From Pseudomonadota bacterium (GTDB lineage: Bacteria; Pseudomonadota; Alphaproteobacteria; Caulobacterales; Caulobacteraceae): a stretch of DNA of 20,074 nucleotides. Positions 1 to 7,445 of the stretch are shown piece by piece. The position numbers were made by a program, and so were the translations under genes. The stretch spans positions 1 through 20,074 of the forward strand of contig JAEWDF010000132.1 in NCBI GenBank assembly GCA_023390245.1, written 5' to 3'. The notes beneath the pieces are model-generated. The model did not search any database and was not told where the DNA came from. It was given only the letters and a program-made list of their open reading frames with translations. Position 1 is the first letter of the stretch. The number at the start of each line of letters is the position of its first letter.

Positions 1-1
1 G

Positions 2-2173
2 CACGAGAGCATGCTGCGCGCCTTCGACGACGTCAGTCTGGCCCTGACGCCGGACGGGACGCCCGCCGGCGCGCCGATCGGCCCGGCGGAGCTGGTCGAA
101 CGGCTGGCGGAGGGATCCGACGACGCCGGCGCGGCCATGCTGGCGCGCATCCGCACGCTGCACGCCGAGGCGGTGGACGAGCTGGTCCGGGCCGGCCGCG
201 CCTTCGAGGGCCTGACCGCTCTGGACGACGAACCGTGGCGGATCGAGGGCCGCGTCGCGGGCGGGACCGCCTGGCTGCGCCTGTCGCCCGCCTCCAGCCT
301 GACCCTGACGGGGGCCGAGGCGGCCGAGAGCGGCCTGGCCCTGCTGGCCGACGCCTCGCCGACGCCGACCTGGGTGGTGGACGGAGCCGGCAAGCTGGCC
401 TGGGCCAACCGCGCCTGGCTGCGCGAGGTCGAGGCCGAGGACCTGGAGCAGGCGCTGGAGCAGGGGCTGGGCTTCGATCGCGGCGCCGACGCCCTGGCGG
501 CCGAGGCGCGGCGGCTGGGCCTGCGGCAGGAAGGCTTCCGCTGGACCGGCGCGGGCGGCAAGCGTCGGGCCTGGCGCATCGTCGCCGAGCCGGCCGGCGG
601 CGGGGCCGTCACCGTCTTCGCCCTGGACGTGACCGAGGCGGAGGAGACGCGCGACACCCTGCGCCGTCACGTCGAGGCGCACGACGAGACGCTGAACCAC
701 CTGGCCGACGCCGTGGCCATCTTCGGCCCATCCAAGCGGCTGGCCTTCCACAACACCGCCTTCCAGACCCTGTTCGACCTGGACCCGGCCTGGCTGGACG
801 AGCGGCCGACCCACGCCGAACTGCTGGACCGGCTGCGCCAGCGGCGCCGGCTGCCCGAGGTGGTCGACTACGCCGGATGGAAGGCGCGCGAGCTGGATTT
901 CTACGGCGCCGCCGAGGCCGCGCCGGACGACAGCTGGTCGCTGCCGGACGGACGGACGCTGCGGGTCGTGCGCCAGCCCCACCCGCTGGGCGGGATGCTG
1001 CTGATCCTGTCGGACATCACCGACGAACTGCAGCTGCGCAGCCGCTTCAACGCCCAGCTCCAGGTGCAGCGGGCGACGCTGGACAAGCTGAACGACGCGG
1101 TGGCGGTGTTCGGCTCCGACGGCCGGGTGCGGCTGCACAACGAGGCCTTCGAGCGGTTCTGGAAGCTGAGCGGGGACCGCATCGCGGCGGCCACGGATTT
1201 CGACGCCCTGGCCGAACTGTGCAAGACGGTGCTGCCGGACCCGACCCTGTGGCTGGGCCTGAAGGCGCGGGTGGCGGACCCCGATCCGGAAAGCCGGGTG
1301 CCGATCTCCGGCGAGGGACGCACCACCGACGGGCGCGTCGCCGCCTGGCAGACCCGGCCCCTGCCGGACGGCGCGACCCTGGTCGCCTTCTCCGACGTGA
1401 CGGCGCGGCGCGAGCTGGAGCAGGCCCTGGTCCAGCGCGAGCAGGCCCTGGCCGAAAGCCAGGCGCTGAAGCGCGAGTTCGTCGGCAGCGTCTCGTACGA
1501 ACTGCGCACCCCCCTGACCACCATCGTCGGCTATTCCGAACTTCTTGAATCAATGGTTGAGCTGCCCGAGCGCGGCCGCCAGCACGCCGGCGCCATCCGC
1601 GTGGCCGCCAGCCAGCTGGCCCGTTCGATCGACGACGTCCTCGACATGGCTCAGATCGACGCCGGCGAGATGGAGCTGACCCTGGGCGACGTGCGCGTCA
1701 GCGACCTGTTGGACGCCGCCGCCGACAAGATCCGGGCCAAGGTCGAAGGGCGCGGGGCGGCGCTGGTCGTCTCCTGCCCGCCCAGCCTGAAGCCCATCCG
1801 CGCCGACGCCCGCCGCGTCGGCCAGGCGCTGGACCATCTGGCCGAGAACGCCGCGCGCGCCGTGTCCGAAGGCGGCAGGGTCACGCTGGCGGCCGAGACC
1901 GGGTCCAATGAAGTCCGGCTGACGGTCGCGGACACCGGACGGGGCATTCCGTATCACCTGCAGGCCCACGTCTTCGACCGCTTCGTGCGGCGCGAGCGGG
2001 GCGGGCCGGGCGTCGGCCTGGCCCTGGTCAAGGCGCTGGTGGAGCTGCACGGGGGCTGGGCCGAGGTCGAAAGCGAACCCGGCAAGGGCGCGGCCTTCAT
2101 CCTGCACCTGCCGCTGGGCGTCGCCATCCCCGCCGCCGCGCCGGAACTTGCGCTGGAAAGCGGCGCGGTCTGA
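2..2173 (+). CDS. divL: DivL, atypical tyrosine-bearing histidine-kinase homologue (5' partial)
   Basis: Cell-cycle signalling protein of the CtrA network; in Caulobacter DivL binds the response regulator DivK and controls the kinase CckA at the cell pole. Numbering from the first in-window ATG (base 11), PAS-like repeats lie near residues 110-215, 230-340 and 350-465, followed by a dimerisation/H-box region near 490-555 and an ATPase domain near 600-705. The H-box reads VSYELRTPL, so Tyr496 replaces the usual histidine, which is the DivL hallmark. The ATPase keeps ENA, DTGRGI and GVGLAL motifs. The frame is open upstream of base 11 (codons for H-E-S), and Tyr496 against Tyr550 of Caulobacter DivL implies about 54 N-terminal residues, including the membrane anchor, lie outside the window. 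The stop is 4 bp from the convergent flavoprotein stop. Identity is confident; the family roles are established knowledge. Confidence 0.93.
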   Translation, partial: HESMLRAFDDVSLALTPDGTPAGAPIGPAELVERLAEGSDDAGAAMLARIRTLHAEAVDELVRAGRAFEGLTALDDEPWRIEGRVAGGTAWLRLSPASSLTLTGAEAAESGLALLADASPTPTWVVDGAGKLAWANRAWLREVEAEDLEQALEQGLGFDRGADALAAEARRLGLRQEGFRWTGAGGKRRAWRIVAEPAGGGAVTVFALDVTEAEETRDTLRRHVEAHDETLNHLADAVAIFGPSKRLAFHNTAFQTLFDLDPAWLDERPTHAELLDRLRQRRRLPEVVDYAGWKARELDFYGAAEAAPDDSWSLPDGRTLRVVRQPHPLGGMLLILSDITDELQLRSRFNAQLQVQRATLDKLNDAVAVFGSDGRVRLHNEAFERFWKLSGDRIAAATDFDALAELCKTVLPDPTLWLGLKARVADPDPESRVPISGEGRTTDGRVAAWQTRPLPDGATLVAFSDVTARRELEQALVQREQALAESQALKREFVGSVSYELRTPLTTIVGYSELLESMVELPERGRQHAGAIRVAASQLARSIDDVLDMAQIDAGEMELTLGDVRVSDLLDAAADKIRAKVEGRGAALVVSCPPSLKPIRADARRVGQALDHLAENAARAVSEGGRVTLAAETGSNEVRLTVADTGRGIPYHLQAHVFDRFVRRERGGPGVGLALVKALVELHGGWAEVESEPGKGAAFILHLPLGVAIPAAAPELALESGAV

Positions 2174-2177
2174 GCCT

Positions 2178-3395
2178 CTAGCGCGCCAGCCAGTCCAGCG
2201 CGCCCCGCGCGGCGATAGCGCCCGAGGCGAAGCTGGCCTGGAGCAGATAGCCGCCGGTCGGGGCCTCCCAGTCCAGCATCTCGCCCGCGACGAACACGCC
2301 CGGCCGCGCCTTCAGCATCAAGGCGTCGGTCACGGCGTCCAGCCGCACCCCGCCGGCGGAGGAAATGGCTCGCTCCAGCCCCTGGACCCCTGTCAGGACC
2401 AGCGGCAGGGCCTTCAGCCGCGCGACCAAGGCGGCGGGCGCGTCGGGAATCGGACCGGCCTCCCGCAGCAGGCCGATGGCGACGGGCGCGAGGCCGGCGG
2501 CCTTGCGCAGATGATTGGACAGGCTGGCCTTGCCGCGCGGACGGGCCAAGCGGGCGGCCAGCTGGTCCAGCGTCAGGTCCGGTTTCAGGTCGATCGTCAG
2601 CGCCGCGCGGCCGTCGCGCGCCACCGCATCGCGCAGCGCCGCCGACAGGGCGTAGATGCCGCCCCCCTCGATCCCGTAGGCGGAGATCATCGCCTCGCCC
2701 CGCACGGCGTCCCGGCCATGGGACAGGGCCACGCTCTTCAGCGGCTGGCCGGCGAATCGCTCACGGAACAGCGCGGACCAGACGACGTCGAAACCGGCGT
2801 TGGCGGGACGGAAAGGCGCGACCGGAACACCGGCCGCCTCCAGCCAGGGCGTCCAGGCGGCGTCGGAGCCCAGGCGCGGCCAGCTGGCGCCGCCCAGGGC
2901 CAGGACCACGGCCGCCGGCGTCTCCAGCCGCTCGCCCACCGGCGTCTGGAAGCGCAACGCCCCGTCCACCCAGCCGGCCCAGCGCGAGCGCAGCCTCAGC
3001 TCCACCCCTTGGGCGGCCAGCCGCGCCAGCCAGGCGCGTAGCAGGGGCGAGGCCTTCATCGCCTCGGGAAAGACGCGCCCGCTGGCGCCGACGAAGGTCG
3101 ACTGCCCCAGGGCGTCGGCCCAGGCGCGCAGGTCGGCGGGCGAAAAGGCGTCCAACCAGGACGCGACGCGATCGCGCGCGGGACCATAGCGGTCCAGGAA
3201 GCGGTCCGGCGGCTCCGAATGGGTCAGGTTCAGCCCGCCGCGTCCCGCCATCAGCAGCTTGCGGCCCGCCGAAGGCATGCGGTCGTGAACGACCACCCGG
3301 CGCCCGGCCCCGGCCAGGACTTCGGCCGCCATCAGCCCGGCGGGTCCGGCGCCGATCACATGGACGGCGGCGTCTGTGGAAGGGAAAGACGGCAT
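2178..3395 (-). CDS. HI0933-family NAD(P)/FAD-dependent oxidoreductase (TIGR03862-like)
   Basis: Predicted cytosolic flavoprotein of 405 residues. A Rossmann FAD-binding motif (VIGAGPAGLMAAE) sits at residues 13-25, followed by the family segment GRKLLMAGRGGLNLTHSE, a central ALGGASWPRLGSD segment and a C-terminal FAD-contact block, VAGEMLDWEAPTGGY. This matches the HI0933/BaiN-like family, in the branch described as TIGR03862. The substrate is unknown. I chose the ATG at 3395 because it begins just before the Rossmann fold. An ATG at 3431 and an open frame to 3551 are in phase, but the longer versions run into the divergent GreA-like gene and add low-complexity sequence. It faces divL tail to tail and is divergent from the GreA-like gene across 64 bp. 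A second member of the same superfamily occurs at 18742-19947. Confidence 0.88.
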   Translation of the reverse strand: MPSFPSTDAAVHVIGAGPAGLMAAEVLAGAGRRVVVHDRMPSAGRKLLMAGRGGLNLTHSEPPDRFLDRYGPARDRVASWLDAFSPADLRAWADALGQSTFVGASGRVFPEAMKASPLLRAWLARLAAQGVELRLRSRWAGWVDGALRFQTPVGERLETPAAVVLALGGASWPRLGSDAAWTPWLEAAGVPVAPFRPANAGFDVVWSALFRERFAGQPLKSVALSHGRDAVRGEAMISAYGIEGGGIYALSAALRDAVARDGRAALTIDLKPDLTLDQLAARLARPRGKASLSNHLRKAAGLAPVAIGLLREAGPIPDAPAALVARLKALPLVLTGVQGLERAISSAGGVRLDAVTDALMLKARPGVFVAGEMLDWEAPTGGYLLQASFASGAIAARGALDWLAR

Positions 3396-3428
3396 CGTCC
3401 CGCTTTGCCCTGTCGCGGCGGCGCTGGC

Positions 3429-3450
3429 CATAGGCGCCGGATCGCCTATG
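3429..3450. promoter_or_regulatory. Perfect inverted repeat in the divergent flavoprotein/GreA-like promoter region
   Basis: CATAGGCG (3429-3436) and CGCCTATG (3443-3450) are exact reverse complements separated by 6 bp. The repeat lies inside the 64-bp divergent gap. Each arm offers a CCTATG sequence that could be a -10 element for one of the two genes; for the rightward gene the arm ends 9 bp before the ATG. It could be an operator or simply a pair of mirrored -10 regions. Confidence 0.4.
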
Positions 3451-3459
3451 TTCCGGACC

Positions 3460-3942
3460 ATGAGCGTCGCCTTCACCCGGGAAGAGGATCTGGAAGCCAC
3501 GGCGGCCGATCTGGCCGACCGTCCGATCTCGCCCCACCCCAACCTGGTCACGCCCGAAGGCCTGGCTCAACTCGAGGCGGAGCTGGCCTCGGCGCGCGCC
3601 GCCTATGCGGCCGCCCAGGTCGCCGGCTCGATCGAGAGCGACCGCACCGCCATGGCGCGGGCGACGCGCGACCTGCGCTACTGGTCGGCCCGCCGCGCCT
3701 CGGCCCAGTTGGTGGAGCCGGCAAAGGCGGACGGCACGGTGCGATTCGGCGGCGCGGCGTCGATCGAGCGGGAGGATGGCCGCGTCCAGACCTGGCGCAT
3801 CGTCGGCGAGGACGAGGCCGACCCCAAGGCCGGCCGCATCAGCTATGTCTCGCCCCTGGCTCAGGCGCTTTTGGGCAAGCGGGTCGGGGACGAGGCGACG
3901 GCGGCGGGCCAGACGGTGGAGATCGTCGCGATCGACGATTGA
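3460..3942 (+). CDS. GreA/GreB-family transcription factor with altered acidic tip
   Basis: A 160-residue protein, the usual size for GreA/GreB. An N-terminal helical hairpin begins with NLVTPEGLAQLEAEL (residues 28-42). The C-terminal FKBP-like domain (about 93-160) includes the typical segment from SYVSPLAQALLGKRVGDE to the end. Gre factors enter the secondary channel of RNA polymerase and stimulate transcript cleavage through an acid pair at the coiled-coil tip (motif GD..EN). Here the corresponding stretch reads GSIESD (56-61), so by simple alignment both catalytic acids are serines, although E59 and D61 are nearby. This suggests a non-canonical paralogue rather than housekeeping GreA. 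The start ATG at 3460 has no good ribosome-binding site and a CTATGT sequence lies just upstream, so a leaderless message is possible. An in-frame extension to 3376 would overlap the divergent gene and is unlikely. The next gene is convergent, 9 bp away. Confidence 0.8.
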   Translation: MSVAFTREEDLEATAADLADRPISPHPNLVTPEGLAQLEAELASARAAYAAAQVAGSIESDRTAMARATRDLRYWSARRASAQLVEPAKADGTVRFGGAASIEREDGRVQTWRIVGEDEADPKAGRISYVSPLAQALLGKRVGDEATAAGQTVEIVAIDD

Positions 3943-3951
3943 CGGCGCAGC

Positions 3952-4524
3952 TCAGCGCGTCGCTCCGGGCTTCCACTTCACGTCGCCCGCGCCGTTGGCG
4001 TTGGCGCGCCGGGCCGCGACGAACAGGTGATCCGATAGCCGGTTCAGATAGCGCAGCGCGTCCATGTTGATCGTCGCGCCGCCCTCGACCAGGCCGACGG
4101 TCTCGCGCTCGGCGCGGCGACAGACGGTGCGCGCCAGGTGCAGATGCGCCGACAGCGGCGCGCCGCCGGGCAGGATGAAGCTGTCCAGCGGCTTCAGGCT
4201 TTCGTTCATCCAGTCGATCTCCTGCTCCAGCCGTTCGACCTGGCCGGGCAGGATGCGCAGCGCCTCCCACTTGGGCGCGGGGTCCAGCGGCGTGGCCAGG
4301 TCGGCGCCCAGGTCGAACAGCTCGTTCTGGATGCGCGCCAGCATGGCGTCGATGCGGTCGTTCTGGCCGCTGGTCAGGCGGCCCACGCCAATGACGGCGT
4401 TCAGCTCGTCCACCGCGCCATAGGCGGCGACGCGGGCGTCGGTCTTGGACACTTCGGCGCCGGAGGCCAGGCGGGTGCGGCCCGCGTCGCCGGTCTTGGT
4501 GTAGATGCGATTGAGGACGACCAT
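3952..4524 (-). CDS. Cob(I)yrinic acid a,c-diamide / cob(I)alamin adenosyltransferase, PduO type
   Basis: Transfers the adenosyl group of ATP to cobalt(I) corrinoid, giving adenosylcobalamin in the cytosol. The 190-residue protein has the full PduO signature: N-terminal RIYTKTGDAGRTRL (ATP-binding loop, residues 6-19), VDELNAVIG, FILPGG in the middle, CRRAERETVGL, and near the C-terminus YLNRLSDHLFVAARRAN. Length is typical for the family. The ATG at 4524 puts the conserved loop immediately at the N-terminus, as in relatives. It lies 21 bp downstream of the senC stop on the same strand, so the two are probably cotranscribed, with no obvious functional link. It is convergent with the GreA-like gene. 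Corrinoid-dependent genes are not otherwise visible in the window. Confidence 0.93.
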   Translation of the reverse strand: MVVLNRIYTKTGDAGRTRLASGAEVSKTDARVAAYGAVDELNAVIGVGRLTSGQNDRIDAMLARIQNELFDLGADLATPLDPAPKWEALRILPGQVERLEQEIDWMNESLKPLDSFILPGGAPLSAHLHLARTVCRRAERETVGLVEGGATINMDALRYLNRLSDHLFVAARRANANGAGDVKWKPGATR

Positions 4525-4545
4525 GGCGACAGTCTAGGCCCGGTC

Positions 4546-5169
4546 TCAGCCGCGCGCCATCGCCTGTTCGATGATCTTCGTCGACCGCGCCGGGCCCAGG
4601 CCGTAGGCGACGGAGGTGCGGAACTTCCCGTCCGGCCCCATCAGATAGACGCTGAGGGAGTGGTTCATGGTGTAGCCCTCGCCCTCGCCCACCTTCTGGT
4701 AGAAGGCGCGATAGGCCTTGGCCGCCTGGGCCACCTGCTCCGGCGTCCCGGTCAGGCCGATGGTCCCCTTGGGGAAGCCTTCGGACGACAGATAATCCTT
4801 CAGCTGACGCGGCGTGTCCCGCTCGGGGTCGATGGAGATGAAGACGATCTGCAGGTCGTCGGCCTTGGCGCCCAGCTGCTGCTGCACGGCCGCGAGCTCA
4901 GCCAGGGTGGTCGGGCAGTATTCCGGGCAGTAGGTGAAGCCGAAGAAGACCAGGCTCCACTTGCCGTCCAGCAGGGTCTGGTCCACCGGGCGGCCGTCCT
5001 GATCCACCAGCTGGAAGTCCCCGCCGATCAGCGGCTGGCCCGTCTCCGCCACCGCGCCCGGCGCGGCGGCGCGCTCGCGACCCGAGACGACCATCACCGT
5101 GACGATGGCCAGCACGGCGGCCAGGGCGACGCAGGCGCCGGCGAACAGGAGGATGGAGCGACGCGGCAT
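4546..5169 (-). CDS. senC: SCO1/SenC-family copper chaperone / thiol-disulfide protein
   Basis: Periplasm-facing, membrane-anchored protein that delivers copper to, or reduces, the CuA site of cytochrome c oxidase. The 207 residues comprise an N-terminal hydrophobic anchor (about 6-28) and a thioredoxin-like domain with the copper-binding motif TYCPEYCP (Cys81, Cys85), a DPERDTP loop (114-120) and the third ligand His170 in NHSLSVYLMGPDG. All three metal ligands are present. GAGAGGT a few bases upstream of the ATG is a plausible ribosome-binding site. The gene is divergent from regB across 44 bp and close to regA. In Rhodobacter the orthologues (prrB-prrC-prrA, or regB-senC-regA) are also clustered, which supports the assignment and a respiratory redox role. 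Confidence 0.93.
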   Translation of the reverse strand: MPRRSILLFAGACVALAAVLAIVTVMVVSGRERAAAPGAVAETGQPLIGGDFQLVDQDGRPVDQTLLDGKWSLVFFGFTYCPEYCPTTLAELAAVQQQLGAKADDLQIVFISIDPERDTPRQLKDYLSSEGFPKGTIGLTGTPEQVAQAAKAYRAFYQKVGEGEGYTMNHSLSVYLMGPDGKFRTSVAYGLGPARSTKIIEQAMARG

Positions 5170-5213
5170 GACGACCTCTCACGCTGGGGGAACGGCCGGT
5201 CTATAGAGGGGTC

Positions 5214-6653
5214 GTGAGCGCGACTGAACCCCGCATGACGCCGCAAGCGTCCGAACCGCCGGCCGAGCTGGACGAGGCGCGCGGCGCGCCGGGACGCGGC
5301 CGGGGATTCTCGCTGCGCACCCTGATCGTGCTGCGCTGGCTGACCATCCTGGGCCAGAGCGCGGCGGTGCTGACGGCGTCGCTGGCGTTGCATTTCCCGC
5401 TGCCGCTGTGGCCGTGCCTGACCGTCATCGCGGTCAGCGCGGCGGTGAACGCGGGAGCCATGGCGCGGGTGCGGCGGCTGGAGGCCAGCCTGCCCGACGG
5501 CCGCCAGACGGCGCTGCACCTGGGCTTCGACATCCTCCAGCTCGGCCTGCTTCTGGCCCTGACCGGCGGGCTGGAGAACCCCTTCTGCCTGCTGCTGGTC
5601 GCGCCGGTGACCATCGCGGCGGCCGCCCTTCCGGCGCGCCAGGCCCTGGCGCTGGGCCTGCTGGCGCTGGCGGCGGTCTGCCTGCTGTTCTTCTGGTCCG
5701 AGCCCCTGCCGTGGCGCCCGCACGAGCATTTCGCCCTGCCGACGCTCTACCGGTTCGGCATGGCCCTGGCGCTGGTGACGGGGGTGGTGTTCACCGCCGG
5801 CTACGCCTGGCGGGTGGCCGCCGACGCCGAGAAGCTGGAGCTGGCCCTGGCCACGACACAGGACGTGCTGCAGCGCGAGCAGCGGCTGGCGGCCCTGGGC
5901 GGGCTGGCGGCGGCGGCGGCGCACGAGCTGGGCACGCCGCTGGCGACCATTCAGGTGGTGGCCAAGGAGCTGCAACGCGCCGCCCCGCCCCAGGGCGAAC
6001 TGGCCGAGGACGCCGGCCTGATCCTGCAGCAGGCCGAGCGCTGCCGCGCCATCCTGGCCCAGCTGTCGCGCCAGCCGGAGGCGGACGACGCCCTGTACGC
6101 CGACGTGGCGCTGAAGGCCCTGCTGGAGGAGGTGGCGGCGCCGCACCGCGGCTTCGACCTGGCCTTCGACATCGCCGTGCGCACCCCGCCGGGCCAGCCG
6201 GCGCCGCGCGTGCGGCGGCTGTCGGAGGTGGTGCATGGTCTGTCGACCCTGGTCGAGAACGCCGCCGACTTCGCCCGCTCGCGCGTCGAGATCCGCGCCC
6301 TGGTCGACGCCGGCTGGATCGAGATCGAGATCCTGGACGACGGACCGGGCTTTTCCAGCGACATCCTGCCCCGGCTGGGCGAGCCCTATGTGACCAGCCG
6401 GCCCCAGGGCAAGGCGCGCCGGGCGCTGGCGGCCCAGATCGCCGACGCCGCGCGGCGCCGTCCGCCGGCCGAGCCGCCCATCGCCCCCAGCCAGGGCGGC
6501 ATGGGCCTGGGTTTCTTCATCGCCCGCACCCTGCTGGAGCGGACCGGCGGGCGGGTCAGCGTGGGCCAGGGCCTGCCCCAGCCGGACGGCAGGGGCCGGG
6601 GCGCACGCGTCGCCGTGCGCTGGGCCCGCCCGGCGCTGGAGGTGGCCTCTTGA
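5214..6653 (+). CDS. regB: RegB/PrrB/ActS-type redox-sensing histidine kinase
   Basis: Inner-membrane sensor kinase of 479 residues. A multi-helix membrane domain spans about residues 35-205 and carries the conserved quinone-site heptad GGLENPF at 118-124. The H-box AAAHELGTPLATI follows, with phospho-acceptor His237. Cys277 (in QQAERCRAIL) matches the redox-active cysteine that RegB uses to switch off under oxidising conditions. The ATPase domain has ENAADFA, DDGPGF and GGMGLGF. The start is GTG at 5214; an in-phase ATG at 5235 is possible. A CTATAG sequence 7 bp before the GTG and no Shine-Dalgarno motif suggest a leaderless transcript. The gene is divergent from senC and followed 94 bp later by its presumed partner regA. 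Every residue needed for quinone and thiol sensing in the family appears present. Confidence 0.93.
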   Translation: MSATEPRMTPQASEPPAELDEARGAPGRGRGFSLRTLIVLRWLTILGQSAAVLTASLALHFPLPLWPCLTVIAVSAAVNAGAMARVRRLEASLPDGRQTALHLGFDILQLGLLLALTGGLENPFCLLLVAPVTIAAAALPARQALALGLLALAAVCLLFFWSEPLPWRPHEHFALPTLYRFGMALALVTGVVFTAGYAWRVAADAEKLELALATTQDVLQREQRLAALGGLAAAAAHELGTPLATIQVVAKELQRAAPPQGELAEDAGLILQQAERCRAILAQLSRQPEADDALYADVALKALLEEVAAPHRGFDLAFDIAVRTPPGQPAPRVRRLSEVVHGLSTLVENAADFARSRVEIRALVDAGWIEIEILDDGPGFSSDILPRLGEPYVTSRPQGKARRALAAQIADAARRRPPAEPPIAPSQGGMGLGFFIARTLLERTGGRVSVGQGLPQPDGRGRGARVAVRWARPALEVAS

Positions 6654-6747
6654 CGGCCGCGGAGGCGGGGCCAAGCGTCGCAGGGTCGTCCGCCAGCCTT
6701 GACCTGGGCCCGGCCCGCCCCGACTTCATCCGGCAGGAGAATATCGC

Positions 6748-7302
6748 ATGTCCGATCTTGAGACCCGCGTCGCGGACCTGACCGACCGGTCGCTGCTGCT
6801 GCTCGACGACGACCAGGCGCTGCGCACGCGCCTGGGCCGTGCGCTGGAATCGCGCGGCTTCGAGGTCGTCACCGCCGCCTCGGTGGCCGAGGCGACCGCC
6901 GCCCTGAAGGAGAAGGCGCCGGCCTTCGCCGTGCTGGACATGCGCCTGGAGGACGGCAACGGCCTGAAGGTGGTCGAGGCCGTGCGCGAGCGGCGCGAGG
7001 ACGCCCGCATCGTCATGCTGACCGGCTATGGCGCCATCGCCACGGCGGTGGCGGCGGTCAAGGCCGGCGCGGTCGACTACCTGTCCAAGCCCGCCGACGC
7101 CGACGACGTGGTCAAGGCCCTGCTCGCCGTCGGCGACGCGCCCGAGCCGCCCGAAAACCCGATGAGCGCCGACCGGGTCCGCTGGGAGCACATCCAGCGG
7201 GTCTATGAGCTGTGCGACCACAACGTCTCCGAAACCGCCCGCCGCCTTGGCATGCACCGCCGCACCCTGCAGCGCATCCTGGCCAAGCGCGCGCCGCGCT
7301 GA
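6748..7302 (+). CDS. regA: RegA/PrrA/ActR response regulator
   Basis: DNA-binding response regulator of 184 residues, the standard length for RegA. The receiver domain (about 14-128) has the acidic pocket DDD at 20-22, phospho-acceptor Asp64 in VLDMRL, Thr92 and Lys114 (LSKPAD). A proline-rich linker at 131-138 leads to a Fis-type helix-turn-helix at about 145-181 (SETARRLGMHRRTLQRIL), almost unchanged across the family. RegA controls respiratory, photosynthetic, nitrogen- and carbon-fixation genes in relatives. The ribosome-binding site AGGAG lies 9 bp before the ATG. The 94-bp gap after regB contains TTGACC (6699-6704) but no convincing -10, so cotranscription with regB is likely. A palindromic element follows 6 bp after the stop and could end or stabilise the transcript. 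Confidence 0.95.
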   Translation: MSDLETRVADLTDRSLLLLDDDQALRTRLGRALESRGFEVVTAASVAEATAALKEKAPAFAVLDMRLEDGNGLKVVEAVRERREDARIVMLTGYGAIATAVAAVKAGAVDYLSKPADADDVVKALLAVGDAPEPPENPMSADRVRWEHIQRVYELCDHNVSETARRLGMHRRTLQRILAKRAPR

Positions 7303-7308
7303 CCGCAC

Positions 7309-7439
7309 GTCTCCTCCCCACGACGTGGGGAGGTGGCTCGGAGCGCAGCGGAGAGACGGAGGGGTTCTTTACGCCGGAGCCGGTCCAAGAGCCCCTCCAC
7401 CGCTTCGCGGTCCCCCTCCCCATTTCATGGGGAGGAGAC
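7309..7439. repeat. MITE-like intergenic palindromic element with 12-bp terminal inverted repeats
   Basis: A 131-bp element lies between regA and mmcB. Its ends, GTCTCCTCCCCA (7309-7320) and TGGGGAGGAGAC (7428-7439), are perfect 12-bp inverted repeats. Each end also folds on itself: CCTCCCCACG/CGTGGGGAGG around 7323 (10-bp stem, 7313-7333), and CCTCCCCAT/ATGGGGAGG (9-bp stem, loop TTC, 7415-7435). A third small hairpin, ACCGC/GCGGT, lies at 7399-7411. I recognise this style of element as a dispersed intergenic repeat of Caulobacterales and other alphaproteobacteria. It has no coding content and may act as a terminator between the convergent regA and mmcB genes. Confidence 0.75.
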
Positions 7440-7445
7440 AGTGGG

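Noticed and set aside
5201..5206. CTATAG as a shared -10 for senC and regB
   Set aside because: The hexamer is symmetric and well placed for a leaderless regB message, but no -35 supports it in either direction, so it is only mentioned under regB.
5094..6674. 526-codon minus-strand open frame opposite regB
   Set aside because: It is antisense to a gene with complete RegB motifs, and is Arg/Gln/Gly-rich with no domain.
6699..6727. Separate promoter for regA (TTGACC with a 17-bp spacer)
   Set aside because: The -10 position reads GACTTC, too far from consensus to list as a feature.
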